Of a stretch of 61,590 nt of DNA, positions 27,600 through 37,026 are shown piece by piece. The DNA comes from Erysipelotrichaceae bacterium (GTDB lineage: Bacteria; Bacillota_I; Bacilli_A; Erysipelotrichales; Erysipelotrichaceae), in assembly GCA_022767445.1 (NCBI GenBank), contig JALENJ010000040.1:1-61590 (forward strand), in the 5' to 3' direction. Each line of letters opens with the position of its first letter. Position 1 is the stretch's first letter. Position numbers and translations under genes: made by a program. A model generated the notes under the pieces. The model had not been told where the DNA came from, did not search any database, and was given only the letters and a program-made list of their open reading frames with translations.

Positions 27600-28778
27600 C
27601 TACTCAATGATTGTTTGAATACCTGAAATTGATATGCAGGAACCTAGTACAGATACAATAGCACTGATGAGTAAAGCAAACTGTATATCATATGTATCAA
27701 TCAAAATACCACCAATTAAGGATGCGAATACCATACCGATTGTCTGCATAAAGTTAAACATCATCTGTGCTTTGACAGTATCGCTGGATGATATTAGTTT
27801 ACTGGCATATTGTACGGATGCTGGGATATAGAGCCCAAAGGAAACTGCTTGGAAAGCAAATCCAACATATACCCAAAATAGTGATGGTGCGAAGTATACA
27901 ATAATTGATTTGAAACTATACATCACAATGGAGAAAGCTAACAACGTAGATAGCTTGAATCTTTTGGTAATGTGATGGAAGAAGAACATACCTGGTAATT
28001 CCATCATTGCCATAAAGGCAACAAGATATCCCATCTCTCTATGATTTCCTCCAACATTTCGTACAACTAACAATGTATAGTTTGTCATAAATGCATGTGC
28101 ATAGTACACAAAGATCATACCAAGACATACAAGCATGAACTTTGGATATAGACGAATAAACTGTGAGAATGTATGCGATGTATCAATTGTATGATCTTTA
28201 ACTACAGGTGTTTGACTTGTTGTTTTATACAAGTATTGACAAAGAGTCAGTATGATCACTGTAATGATACATAAGGCAATAGGAATAGATTTGATACTGA
28301 CTCGTTCAATCAGAATACCAATTAAACTTGAAAGTAATGCATAGAATAAAGAACCACCAGCTCTACATACTCCAAAATGAATATGTTTCCCCTCTTTATC
28401 TAAAATAAATTGAATCGATGTAATAAATGCGATGGATGCGTTAGCTAGCATGTTTATTACAACATAGATCATTGATAATACAAAGGATCTAACACTGATA
28501 AACAGTAAGCCGATCGAGCAAATCAAGATGATAGATAAAGTACTCATGAAGATTGTAAGTGCGTTAATCCGTTTCGATTGATCAGTGATTTGTGCAAGGA
28601 TTGGTTGTAGTATGACCGCAAAGATATTTGCGCTAGCAAGGATATATCCTATCTCTGTATTAGTATATCCAGCTGCTAGTAGATAGGTAACAGAAAATCC
28701 GACTACTAAGCAGTAGACCATCCAAAATAATGATTGTAAAGAGAAGTATTCAATATTTAATTTCTTCGTTATATTCAT
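27600..28778 (-). CDS. MFS transporter
   Basis: Major facilitator superfamily permease of 392 residues with about 12 hydrophobic segments and a hydrophilic loop near the middle (about 187-203). The N-terminal domain has the typical region between helices 2 and 3 (AQITDQSKRINALT). It resembles the MFS_1-like group that includes sugar and phenylpropionate permeases, but the substrate cannot be inferred. A perfect palindrome in its promoter region suggests control by a TetR/MarR-type repressor, yet no regulator gene is adjacent. It separates yloU-fakA from recG, where Bacillus has sdaAB-sdaAA. Confidence 0.8.
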   Translation of the reverse strand: MNITKKLNIEYFSLQSLFWMVYCLVVGFSVTYLLAAGYTNTEIGYILASANIFAVILQPILAQITDQSKRINALTIFMSTLSIILICSIGLLFISVRSFVLSMIYVVINMLANASIAFITSIQFILDKEGKHIHFGVCRAGGSLFYALLSSLIGILIERVSIKSIPIALCIITVIILTLCQYLYKTTSQTPVVKDHTIDTSHTFSQFIRLYPKFMLVCLGMIFVYYAHAFMTNYTLLVVRNVGGNHREMGYLVAFMAMMELPGMFFFHHITKRFKLSTLLAFSIVMYSFKSIIVYFAPSLFWVYVGFAFQAVSFGLYIPASVQYASKLISSSDTVKAQMMFNFMQTIGMVFASLIGGILIDTYDIQFALLISAIVSVLGSCISISGIQTIIE

Positions 28779-28800
28779 AACTGACCTCTATTATTTATCA

Positions 28801-28817
28801 TACTAAACTGTTTAGTA
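28801..28817. promoter_or_regulatory. Perfect palindromic operator before the MFS gene
   Basis: TACTAAAC-T-GTTTAGTA is a 17-base perfect palindrome (8-bp arms, one central base) 23 bases before the MFS start codon. Its size and symmetry fit a TetR- or MarR-type dimer site overlapping or just below the promoter. Confidence 0.55.
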
Positions 28818-28826
28818 AAATGATAC

Positions 28827-28867
28827 TAAAAAATGCCTATGAAACCGAGTGGTTAACATAGACATTT
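28827..28867 (-). terminator. Terminator of the yloU-fakA operon
   Basis: AAATGTCTATG pairs with CATAGGCATTT (one G-U pair) around a 15-base loop and is followed by a T-run on the minus strand. It lies just after the fakA stop at 28883. Confidence 0.75.
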
Positions 28868-28882
28868 TGTATGTATGTGGGA

Positions 28883-30487
28883 TTACTCTACACCGATGAT
28901 GAAGCTATATACTGGTTGTTTACCATCTTCAACATCGATATCTACATCGAAGTTCTCTTCGATAAACTTACGAATCTCTTCGCTTTCTGCATCTGTAGCT
29001 TCTGATCCATTGATAACAGTAACAACTTCAGCATCTTCGTTTACCATTTGCTTGAGAAGTTCTTTTGTGACTGCTAGTTTATCTGTATTTGTTGCGATAA
29101 TTTCTTTTTCAAAGATACCCATGTAGTCGCCTGAGTGAATTTCTTTACCTTCAACTGTTGTATCTTTGACTGCGTATGTTACAGATCCAGTCTTAACAAG
29201 AGTGATCGCTTCTTGCATCGCTTCTGTATTGGCATCTACTTCATCCTCTGGATTAAAGCTAATGCATGCGGTGAGTCCTTGTGGTACAGACTTTGTTTCA
29301 ATGACGATAATCTGCTTATCCTCTGTAACTTCAGCTGCTTGCTTAGCTGCCATAATAATATTGGAGTTATTTGGCAAGATATAGATGACTTTCGCATTTA
29401 CCTTAGAAATTGCTTTTACAAAGTCCTCAGTAGATGGATTCATTGTCTGTCCTCCACTGACAACATAGTCTACACGATAGTCAGTAAATAACTTCTTTAG
29501 ACCATCACCTGCAGCTACTGCAATAATACCGTATTGTTTAGCTTCTGCAGTATCTTCCTCTTCCATTAAGGATGTAGCAAGTTCAGATTGAATATCCTCA
29601 ACTTGAACTTTACCAAACTTACCATACTTCTGTCCTAGCATTAATACTTCACCAGGTGTCATGGAATGAATGCTCAATGTAAACTTATCTTCCTTTACAG
29701 ATAATTGTATTTCATTACCTAGTTGTTCAAGTTGTTTACGCACACGTTCTTCCTTGAATGTCTGTTTACCATTATCGTTGAAGTTTACAACATACTCAAC
29801 ACGGTAACCAGATGCCTTATCTGAAACCTCAGCATCCTCCGATTCAATTTCGATATTCTCTGTGACTGGATATCCTTCTAGATATGCTTTAAATCCTTCT
29901 AGGATCGTAACGAAACCCATCGCACCTGAGTCTACGCAATGTGCTTCTTTTAAGACATCTAACAATTCTGGTGTACGTTGTAGTGAAGCGTTAGCTTCAT
30001 CTGTAATGTAGTTTACATACTCTTCTAATGAAGCTTCAGGATGATCATTTAGGTAGATTTCACCATACTCTGAGCTTTCACGTACAACTGTTAAGATTGT
30101 TCCCTCTGTTGGACGCATAACAGCTTTATAAGCCATCTTAGAACCATTCATCAAAGCTTCTGAGAAATCTTTGACAGATAATTCTTCTTTATCTTTTGCA
30201 TATTGTGCAAAACCACGGAATATCTGAGATAGGATAACACCTGAGTTTCCTCTAGCACCCATCAATAAACCACGGCTAAAGATTTTCGCTACTGTTGGTA
30301 ATGACTCTGAACCGCTCTTCTCTACTTCAGAGATACCATTTAATATTGTCAAAGACATGTTCGTGCCTGTATCTCCATCTGGTACTGGGAATACATTCAT
30401 CGCATCAACTGCCTTACGTTTATTACTTAGATTGTGTGCACCACTTTCTAGTAAGTCTTTTAGTACTAAACCATTAATCTTTTCCAT
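28883..30487 (-). CDS. fakA: Fatty acid kinase subunit FakA (DhaL/DAK2 domain, YloV)
   Basis: DAK2-type kinase that, with a DegV-like FakB acyl carrier, phosphorylates exogenous fatty acids. The N-terminal DhaL domain (about 1-200) holds the nucleotide/Mg motif NVFPVPDGDTGTNMS and MGARGNSGVILSQI. The middle domain and the C-terminal DegV-like part follow. I place the start at 30487 (MEKINGLVLKDLL), which matches the family N-terminus and has GGGGT upstream; an ATG at 30505 would add six residues. About 534 residues, normal for the family. No fakB is in the window. The gene follows yloU as in Bacillus. Confidence 0.92.
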   Translation of the reverse strand: MEKINGLVLKDLLESGAHNLSNKRKAVDAMNVFPVPDGDTGTNMSLTILNGISEVEKSGSESLPTVAKIFSRGLLMGARGNSGVILSQIFRGFAQYAKDKEELSVKDFSEALMNGSKMAYKAVMRPTEGTILTVVRESSEYGEIYLNDHPEASLEEYVNYITDEANASLQRTPELLDVLKEAHCVDSGAMGFVTILEGFKAYLEGYPVTENIEIESEDAEVSDKASGYRVEYVVNFNDNGKQTFKEERVRKQLEQLGNEIQLSVKEDKFTLSIHSMTPGEVLMLGQKYGKFGKVQVEDIQSELATSLMEEEDTAEAKQYGIIAVAAGDGLKKLFTDYRVDYVVSGGQTMNPSTEDFVKAISKVNAKVIYILPNNSNIIMAAKQAAEVTEDKQIIVIETKSVPQGLTACISFNPEDEVDANTEAMQEAITLVKTGSVTYAVKDTTVEGKEIHSGDYMGIFEKEIIATNTDKLAVTKELLKQMVNEDAEVVTVINGSEATDAESEEIRKFIEENFDVDIDVEDGKQPVYSFIIGVE

Positions 30488-30510
30488 TACTTTAACCCCA
30501 TCCATTCAAC

Positions 30511-30870
30511 TTACGCAACAACGCGTACACCTTGAACAAAGACATTCACCTGAGCTACCTCTTGTGAAAGTGACTTTTCAAGCATATACTTTACTTTCTT
30601 TTGTGCTTCTGTTACAACTTCAGAGATTTTCACACCAAAGCTAACGATAATATATAAATCAATTTCTAAACCAGTGTTGCCATTACGAACAACAACACCT
30701 CTTGTGTAATTTTCTTTCTTTAATAATTCTGCCCAGCCATCTCTAAGAATCTGCTTGCTTGCCATACCGACTACGCCATAAGATTCAGTGATAACGCCAC
30801 CAGCTAATGAAGCAACTGCTTCTTCTGATACGGAGATGCTACCATAGTTTGTTTTTTTCTCAACTGTCAT
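30511..30870 (-). CDS. Asp23/Gls24 family envelope stress protein (YloU)
   Basis: Small Asp23-family protein, 119 residues, with the conserved opening GSISVSEEAVASLAGGVITESYGV and the pattern VDLYIIVSFG-like strand near 75-85. Family members lie at the membrane or bind AmaP-like anchors. No membrane segment is present here, so it should be cytoplasmic. It directly precedes fakA, the conserved yloU-yloV pair of Bacillota. Confidence 0.9.
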   Translation of the reverse strand: MTVEKKTNYGSISVSEEAVASLAGGVITESYGVVGMASKQILRDGWAELLKKENYTRGVVVRNGNTGLEIDLYIIVSFGVKISEVVTEAQKKVKYMLEKSLSQEVAQVNVFVQGVRVVA

Positions 30871-30895
30871 AAGTTACTCCTTACTAACTTAAAGT

Positions 30896-30924
30896 ATTAT
30901 ATCAAAATGCATTATTTTATACAA
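30896..30924 (-). promoter_or_regulatory. Promoter of the yloU-fakA operon
   Basis: TTGTAT (30919-30924) and TATAAT (30896-30901) on the minus strand are 17 bases apart, with TGA just before the -10 (extended -10). An AAGGAG ribosome site follows before the ATG at 30870. Confidence 0.7.
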
Positions 30925-30966
30925 AAAATGTAACCTGTATATATCTGTTTTCACCACAATTTCATC

Positions 30967-32016
30967 TTATTGTGTTAGTGTTGGAAGATCTAAGATACCA
31001 GTCGCATAGTATCCAGCCGCATAATTCTCCTGGAAACTATCATCGATAACTTCAATTCCATTGTTATCAATTGGGATTGCAATTTTATTTCCATTGGCAT
31101 CCAATGCATAGCTACCGTTTTGATCAACGTAAAAGTGTTTCTCGATTGGAGAACCATTGGCATCTGTTCTTACATTACCTGCATCATCATACCAATACTC
31201 GGTATTGGATCCACTTTGTGTCCAAGGACAATCTGCAGTATAGGCAACTTGGTCCTTGCTAGTTCCCCAAAGGCACTTTGTCTTATCAGTTGCTTGAGAG
31301 TAGATATTAAAGTATTCATTGAGTACAGATAAGTTTGTATATGTTGCAATAAAGTATGTTCCAATACGCATATGTACCAATAACCCATTGGCATCATATC
31401 GCAGTGGATATACTGAGATACTGGATATCTGTTGAATGATACTGTCATCAACATCATTTAACGCAGTCGCTACTTTCTTTAACAAGTCAGTATCTGTAAA
31501 GCCTATTAGTTTAGGTATGGATGCCTTTACTTCTTGACTTGATGAAGATAGTGCAGCACTATCCCCTGTACCAAACCAGATTGTACTGTTTCCATTATCA
31601 TCTTGGTAACCGATTAACTTATTCTCAGTCACATGAATGGAAACAGTATTGCCACGGTGTAACGAAACACTAGCCTGCGAAATAATTGGATCATGACGTA
31701 GTTTACGCTGTACTAAAACAGGAATTGTTAAGTACAACTTCGAAGATGTATCCACACCGGATAAATTCTTGATATATTCTTCGGATAAGTATTGGTTTCC
31801 ATCAACAGATACAGCTCTTACAGAAGAGGATGGAAATATAAAATACATGACTAATATAACGATAATCGCAGAGATAATCGCAAGATTAAATAATTTAGGT
31901 TGACGAGATTTAAACTTCTTGAGGTTTTTATCCAAACGACGATTCTTAAAAATCCTTTCAACCGCTTCAGGGATTTTATCAAAATCGGCGTTAAACCCTC
32001 TTTTCTTTACTTCCAA
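30967..32016 (-). CDS. divIB: Cell division protein FtsQ/DivIB with long C-terminal extension
   Basis: Divisome protein of 349 residues: a basic cytoplasmic tail, one membrane segment (about 45-63), a POTRA domain (about 65-135; VRAVSVDGNQYLSEEYI) and the beta domain up to about 245. After that comes an unusual stretch of about 100 residues with two cysteines (KCLWG ... DCPW) and repeated Asp-Asn-Gly turns (TDANGSP, LDANGNK, IDNNG). Such a tail is not part of the usual DivIB fold. The start overlaps the murB end by 10 bases; murG-murB-divIB form one operon, as in the dcw cluster. Confidence 0.88.
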   Translation of the reverse strand: MEVKKRGFNADFDKIPEAVERIFKNRRLDKNLKKFKSRQPKLFNLAIISAIIVILVMYFIFPSSSVRAVSVDGNQYLSEEYIKNLSGVDTSSKLYLTIPVLVQRKLRHDPIISQASVSLHRGNTVSIHVTENKLIGYQDDNGNSTIWFGTGDSAALSSSSQEVKASIPKLIGFTDTDLLKKVATALNDVDDSIIQQISSISVYPLRYDANGLLVHMRIGTYFIATYTNLSVLNEYFNIYSQATDKTKCLWGTSKDQVAYTADCPWTQSGSNTEYWYDDAGNVRTDANGSPIEKHFYVDQNGSYALDANGNKIAIPIDNNGIEVIDDSFQENYAAGYYATGILDLPTLTQ

Positions 32017-32906
32017 TTGAACTTCTCCACTTCTGTCATTAATTCAATATCATATTTGTTCTTCACTTCTTTTTGAATTTCTTCAATCAATGAAAGATAT
32101 TCCAATGCGGTTGCGTGATGAACATTGATGATGAAGTTACAGTGCTTATCACTTACCATGGCTCCACCAAGTTGCTTGCCACGATAACCGATGCCATCAA
32201 TTAAACGCCATGCATTATCACCTTCTGGATTCTTAAATACAGATCCACAACTTGGAAAGTTCAGTGGTTGAGAATTCACACGTCTTTCTCTTCTAGAATC
32301 CATCAAATCAGCGATTTCCTGTACTGGTTTTGGAGTTAGTTGTAAACGTACTGCTAAAACAAACCATTCAGGATGACTTTGGAAGATACTGTGGCGATAA
32401 GAGAAATCACATTCTTCATTGCTGATCCATTCAAACTTACGGTTGCGATATACAAGAACTTCTTTTATGACATTCATCATACTGTCTTTATACGCGCCTG
32501 CATTCATGAAGATACATCCACCAACAGTACCTGGAATGCCACTAGCAAATTCTAGACCGGATAAGCCTTTCTTCATAGCTTGTGTAGATAAGGAAATGAT
32601 AGAACAACCAGCCTCAGCGACTAACGTATTCCCATCAAAATATTGATGATTGAAGAAGCGATCAAAACGAATCACAATACCCTCAAAAGGATCATCTGAG
32701 CACAATAAATCACTGCCCTTTCCAATCACCTTGTAAGGAATCTGATTCTCTTGAATAATTTGGAAGATACCATCAATTCCTATGATTGTCTCAGGATATA
32801 CAACATATTTCGCATTACCACCGATGCGTAATGTTGTCATCGTTGATAATGGTTTATCCACCTCGACAAGAGCGTATTGTTTTAAACTATCTAATATCTT
32901 ATCCAT
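32007..32906 (-). CDS. murB: UDP-N-acetylenolpyruvoylglucosamine reductase
   Basis: FAD enzyme that reduces UDP-GlcNAc-enolpyruvate to UDP-MurNAc with NADPH. The FAD-binding GKGSDLL and FASGIPGTVGGCIFMNAGAY blocks are clear, as is the active-site serine region PSCGSVFKNP and the C-terminal GGAMVSDKHCNFIIN. Length 299 and the SCGSVFKNP form indicate a type II MurB typical of Gram-positives. The start overlaps the murG stop region by eight bases. Confidence 0.96.
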   Translation of the reverse strand: MDKILDSLKQYALVEVDKPLSTMTTLRIGGNAKYVVYPETIIGIDGIFQIIQENQIPYKVIGKGSDLLCSDDPFEGIVIRFDRFFNHQYFDGNTLVAEAGCSIISLSTQAMKKGLSGLEFASGIPGTVGGCIFMNAGAYKDSMMNVIKEVLVYRNRKFEWISNEECDFSYRHSIFQSHPEWFVLAVRLQLTPKPVQEIADLMDSRRERRVNSQPLNFPSCGSVFKNPEGDNAWRLIDGIGYRGKQLGGAMVSDKHCNFIINVHHATALEYLSLIEEIQKEVKNKYDIELMTEVEKFNWK

Positions 32907-33972
32907 TTATAATCTCCTCAATCCACATAATCATTTTATCTGCCGCGTCTATCTTTGCAAGTTGATATGCATTTTGTTTTAAAGCAACAAGCTTTTGTTT
33001 ATCATGCATCAGAGCATTAATTGTTTCTGATAGTGACTTTGCGGTTAGTTTGCTTTCTTCTATCATGATTGCTCCACCAATATCTTCTAATACCTTTGCG
33101 TTGTAGTACTGATGATTATTCGCCACAAAGGGACTTGGAATTAATATTGATGAGGCAGGTATCGCACATATTTCTGCGATGGTAGTTGCCCCAGCACGTG
33201 TTACTGCTAATGCACATCCTTTGAGTGCTTGCTTACCATCGATGTACGGAACTATCTTTACATTTTCTGGTAATTTACTTTGATATTGATATTCATTTCC
33301 CTTACCAGTTGCGATAATGACTTGATAATCCGTATCAAACATACCAATTGCTTCATCGATCACTTTTGATACGGATGAAGAACCCAATGAACCCATCATG
33401 AATACTACAAATGGGATATCCTCCTGTAGTTCAAGATTTTTTAACATCGCAGTCTCAAACGTGATGTCCTTTAATAGAGTAGCCTCAGGATTACCTAGGA
33501 TACGAACATTACCAGCAGGCATCTGATCAATATTGCTGTTGTAACAACCAACGACGCCATCCACATATCGACTTAACAGCTTATTTGCTTTACCAGCAAA
33601 GCTATTTTGTTCGTGTATCATCGTCTTAATATGTAAACGATGAGCAGCCAGTATTACAGGTACACTAATATAGTTTCCAAAACCAATACAGATATCTGGT
33701 TTCTCATTTTTTAAAATTTGTTTTGCCTGTCGATATGCTTGATACATATCGAGTACATATTTAGCTTTATAGATTAGATTTCCATGCATACTAACTAAAT
33801 CTAATCCAAAGAAACGGTATCCTTTTTCAGGGATAACGGTAGACTCCATACGTACTTTAGAACCTATGAATACAACTTCATTTTTAGGATCTTTTTGTTT
33901 TAATATTTCCGCAAGTGCAAGTGCAGGATTGATGTGTCCACCTGTACCACCTGTGACTATCATGACTTTCAT
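32899..33972 (-). CDS. murG: UDP-GlcNAc:lipid I GlcNAc transferase
   Basis: Glycosyltransferase family 28 enzyme that makes lipid II at the membrane inner face. The N-terminal Gly-rich loop is VTGGTGGHINPALALAE, the HEQNSFAGKANK segment contacts lipid I, and the second Gly-rich loop region (MMGSLGSSS) and the donor motif VTRAGATTIAEI are present. I choose the start at 33972 (MKVMIVTGG) with GAGGT five bases upstream; the in-frame ATG 11 codons earlier has no ribosome site. About 357 residues, normal length. Confidence 0.96.
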   Translation of the reverse strand: MKVMIVTGGTGGHINPALALAEILKQKDPKNEVVFIGSKVRMESTVIPEKGYRFFGLDLVSMHGNLIYKAKYVLDMYQAYRQAKQILKNEKPDICIGFGNYISVPVILAAHRLHIKTMIHEQNSFAGKANKLLSRYVDGVVGCYNSNIDQMPAGNVRILGNPEATLLKDITFETAMLKNLELQEDIPFVVFMMGSLGSSSVSKVIDEAIGMFDTDYQVIIATGKGNEYQYQSKLPENVKIVPYIDGKQALKGCALAVTRAGATTIAEICAIPASSILIPSPFVANNHQYYNAKVLEDIGGAIMIEESKLTAKSLSETINALMHDKQKLVALKQNAYQLAKIDAADKMIMWIEEIING

Positions 33973-34032
33973 ACTGTACCTCAGACTCACTTCATATTTT
34001 ATCATAATACGCTACTTCCTGCAGAAGAAGAA

Positions 34033-34053
34033 AAGGTAACCATAGGTTACCTT
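34033..34053 (-). terminator. Terminator after engB
   Basis: AAGGTAACC / GGTTACCTT form a perfect 9-bp stem with an ATA loop, followed on the minus strand by TTCTTCTTCTG. It begins at the engB stop and separates tig-lon-engB from murG-murB-divIB. Confidence 0.7.
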
Positions 34054-34054
34054 A

Positions 34055-34633
34055 CTACAATAGTTGATTCAGTTTTTCCCATACTGTATCCATTCCTTGC
34101 TTCTTAGCTGAATTTACAGGAATTAAAGATACTTGTGGAATCTCTAATACTTCAGATATCTTTTTCATATTCTGAAGTAATTGACTACGTGATAATTTAT
34201 CAATCTTTGTACATACAGCATATATCGCAAGATGTGATTCTTTGCCGTATATCACCATTGTAATATCATCTTGGCTTGGTACACGTCTTGCGTCTAACAC
34301 AATTACCATCGCCTTTAATTGATCTCTTTGTGCAAAGTAAGGATCAATTAAATTCGCAAAAGCAATTGCACTCTTTCTGTCACTTGTCGCATAACCATAA
34401 CCAGGAGCATCAGTAAATACGATCTTCTCATCGACTGAAAAGAAATTCAGCAATCTAGTCTTACCAGGTGTTTTACCTGAGTAAGCTAGATTATTACGAT
34501 TTACCAATGCGTTAATTAATGTGCTTTTACCAGCATTGGATCGACCAACAAAGATGACTTCTGGAAGATCACTTGCTGGCCATTGATCACTCTTCGCTGC
34601 TGTTTTTAACAGATAAGCATTATGGTACTGCAT
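34055..34633 (-). CDS. engB: Ribosome biogenesis GTPase EngB/YsxC
   Basis: GTPase needed for 50S assembly, 192 residues. G1 is GRSNAGKST (about 29-37), G2 lies in PGKTRLLNFF, G3 is DAPGYGYA, G4 is CTKIDKLS and G5 PVNSAKKQG. The ATG shares one base with the lon stop (TAATG), so it is translationally coupled. The lon-engB pair is conserved in Bacillota. Confidence 0.95.
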   Translation of the reverse strand: MQYHNAYLLKTAAKSDQWPASDLPEVIFVGRSNAGKSTLINALVNRNNLAYSGKTPGKTRLLNFFSVDEKIVFTDAPGYGYATSDRKSAIAFANLIDPYFAQRDQLKAMVIVLDARRVPSQDDITMVIYGKESHLAIYAVCTKIDKLSRSQLLQNMKKISEVLEIPQVSLIPVNSAKKQGMDTVWEKLNQLL

Positions 34634-36951
34634 TAGCGCACCAACGCTTCCTTTAATACTTGTGATACTGTTTCAACAGGTATGAAAGTAATTGCTTTCT
34701 TTACTGTTTCTGGAACATCATCCAAGTCACGAACATTGTTCTTTGGAATCAATACCTTCTTGATACCTACACGGTGTGCCGCAAGAGACTTCTCTCTTAA
34801 TCCACCAATCGGTAAGACATTACCACGCAGAGTTACCTCACCTGTCATGGCGATATCACGAGAGACTGGTGTATTTGTTAGTGCAGAGACAATTGCAGTT
34901 GTTAATGTAACACCAGCAGATGGTCCATCCTTTGGTACTGCACCCTCTGGTACGTGGATATGAATATCATGTGTATCAAAGAATTTAGGATCGATATTTA
35001 ATTCTTTGGCATGTGCACGTACATAGTCCATCGCAATGGAGGCACTTTCCTTCATGACATCACCTAATTGACCAGTGATAACAAGACGACCTTTACCTTC
35101 AAAGTGATTGACTTCAATCTGCAGAACATCACCACCAAATTGTGTATAGGCTAAACCTGTTACACAACCTGTTAGGTTCTTCTTTTCTTTTGTGCCATAC
35201 TCAAAGATAATCTTACCTAACCACTCTGTAATCTTCTTTTGTGTGATGGTCATTGACTTCTTACCATCACGTAAGATTGCAAGTACTGTCTTACGGCATA
35301 GGGATGCGATGATACGTTCAAGTTGACGTACACCTGCTTCTCTTGTGTAATGACGGATTAAGTAGAGAATTTCCTCGTCTTTTAGCTTAAACTGAGATGC
35401 CTTTAGACCATTGTTCTTTAATTGCTTAGGAATTAAGTATTCCTTAGCAATGTTGACCTTCTCTATTTCTGTATAGGAAGATAGTTCAATGATTTCAAGA
35501 CGATCACGTAAAGGAGCTGGAATATTCTCTAGGTAGTTAGCAGTAGCGATAAACATAACCTTAGATAAATCATAAGGTTCTTCTAGATAGTGATCTGAGA
35601 ATACTGCATTTTGTTCAGGGTCTAATACCTCAAGCATCGCATCACTTGGATCACCCTTATAGTCAGCACCCATCTTATCTAACTCATCAATTAAGAATAC
35701 TGGATTGAGTACTTCAGCCTTCTTCATACCTTGGATGATACGTCCAGGTAAGGAACCTAGATATGTACGACGATGACCACGAATTTCAGCCTCATCACGT
35801 ACACCACCAACAGACATCTTTACAAACTTACGATCAAGAGCTCTAGCAATTGATTTAGCAAGAGATGTCTTTCCGACACCAGGAGGACCTACAAGACACA
35901 AGATTGGGCTGTTGAGAGATTGTGTCATCTGCTTAACAGCTAAGTACTCCATGATACGATCCTTAATCTTTTCAAGACCAAAGTGATCTTCATCCAGTAC
36001 ATTACGTACTTGTTTTAAATCCTCTACATCGTTGGTTAATTGCCACCAAGGAACATTCAATAACCAATCAAGATAGTTTCTAGAGACACTTGCTTCACCA
36101 CTTCCTGGTGGCAACATCTCATACTTACGTAATTCTTCCCTTGCTTTTTGCTTGACGTGATCTGGATAAGGATTCTTTTCAATCATCTCACGCAATTGTG
36201 CTGTATCATCTGTAACATTTGATACATCACCTAATTCTTCTTTGATAGCCTTGAGTTTCTCACGTAAATAATATTCTCTTTGACTATCGTCAATGCGATC
36301 TTTGACACGGTCATTAATCACTGAATCTAATTCCGCATAACGTTGTTGTTTTTCAAGTTCTTCGATGATCAATAATAGACGATCATTTATATTGAGTGTC
36401 TCTAGTAATCTTTGACGAGTTGCTTGATCAAATTGTGTAAAGTACTGACCAAATTGATCACTTAAAGATTCCGCATTCACACCAAGTGATAACTGTTGTA
36501 ATACCTCTGGCGGAAAGATTGCGCCAACTTGTTTTATGCTTTCAAGCTTATCAACAACTCTGTTCACTAAAGCATACTCTTCATTCTTATCACCATAAAC
36601 ATCGTTTAGTGGTTCGACATCCGCAAACATGACATCTTTACTATCATCTAGTTTTACAAGTTTTGCACGACGCATACCGGTAAAAGTTACACGCATAAAG
36701 CCTTCTTTTTTGCGGAGAACTTTAATCTTTGCGATTGTTCCTACTGTATATAGATCTTTTTGTTTTGGATCATCTACCATAATGTCATTCTGGCAAACAA
36801 GCCAAACCATACTGTCGTATGAAGCACCAGCTTCATTTACGGCATTGATTGATTTTGGTCTTCCTACTTCAATCATTACATCATGTCCAGGGAATACGAC
36901 GATTCCTCTAGTACATACGACAGGTACACGAACATTCAAATTTTCGCTCAT
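34633..36951 (-). CDS. lon: ATP-dependent Lon protease
   Basis: AAA+ serine protease of the LonA type. The N-terminal substrate domain (about 1-200; VPVVCTRGIVVFPGH) is followed by a coiled coil, Walker A GPPGVGKTSLAKS (about 355), Walker B FLIDELDKM and the protease domain with catalytic Ser in PKDGPSAGVTLTTA and Lys in GGLREKSLAAHR. The start at 36951 is set by AAGGAGG seven bases upstream; an ATG two codons earlier touches that site. About 772 residues, normal length. Only some 30 bases separate it from the tig terminator, so transcription may come by read-through from the CIRCE-controlled tig promoter. Confidence 0.96.
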   Translation of the reverse strand: MSENLNVRVPVVCTRGIVVFPGHDVMIEVGRPKSINAVNEAGASYDSMVWLVCQNDIMVDDPKQKDLYTVGTIAKIKVLRKKEGFMRVTFTGMRRAKLVKLDDSKDVMFADVEPLNDVYGDKNEEYALVNRVVDKLESIKQVGAIFPPEVLQQLSLGVNAESLSDQFGQYFTQFDQATRQRLLETLNINDRLLLIIEELEKQQRYAELDSVINDRVKDRIDDSQREYYLREKLKAIKEELGDVSNVTDDTAQLREMIEKNPYPDHVKQKAREELRKYEMLPPGSGEASVSRNYLDWLLNVPWWQLTNDVEDLKQVRNVLDEDHFGLEKIKDRIMEYLAVKQMTQSLNSPILCLVGPPGVGKTSLAKSIARALDRKFVKMSVGGVRDEAEIRGHRRTYLGSLPGRIIQGMKKAEVLNPVFLIDELDKMGADYKGDPSDAMLEVLDPEQNAVFSDHYLEEPYDLSKVMFIATANYLENIPAPLRDRLEIIELSSYTEIEKVNIAKEYLIPKQLKNNGLKASQFKLKDEEILYLIRHYTREAGVRQLERIIASLCRKTVLAILRDGKKSMTITQKKITEWLGKIIFEYGTKEKKNLTGCVTGLAYTQFGGDVLQIEVNHFEGKGRLVITGQLGDVMKESASIAMDYVRAHAKELNIDPKFFDTHDIHIHVPEGAVPKDGPSAGVTLTTAIVSALTNTPVSRDIAMTGEVTLRGNVLPIGGLREKSLAAHRVGIKKVLIPKNNVRDLDDVPETVKKAITFIPVETVSQVLKEALVR

Positions 36952-36980
36952 ATGCATACCTCCTTGATACACTTTCGAAA

Positions 36981-37003
36981 ATAAGACGCGAGCAGCGTCT
37001 TAT
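36981..37003 (-). terminator. Intrinsic terminator between tig and lon
   Basis: ATAAGACGC / GCGTCTTAT form a 9-bp stem with a 5-base loop, followed on the minus strand by TTTTCG. The T-tract is short, so it may be leaky and work as an attenuator for lon and engB. Confidence 0.7.
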
Positions 37004-37026
37004 GATCTTTATCTATTTTACAAAAG

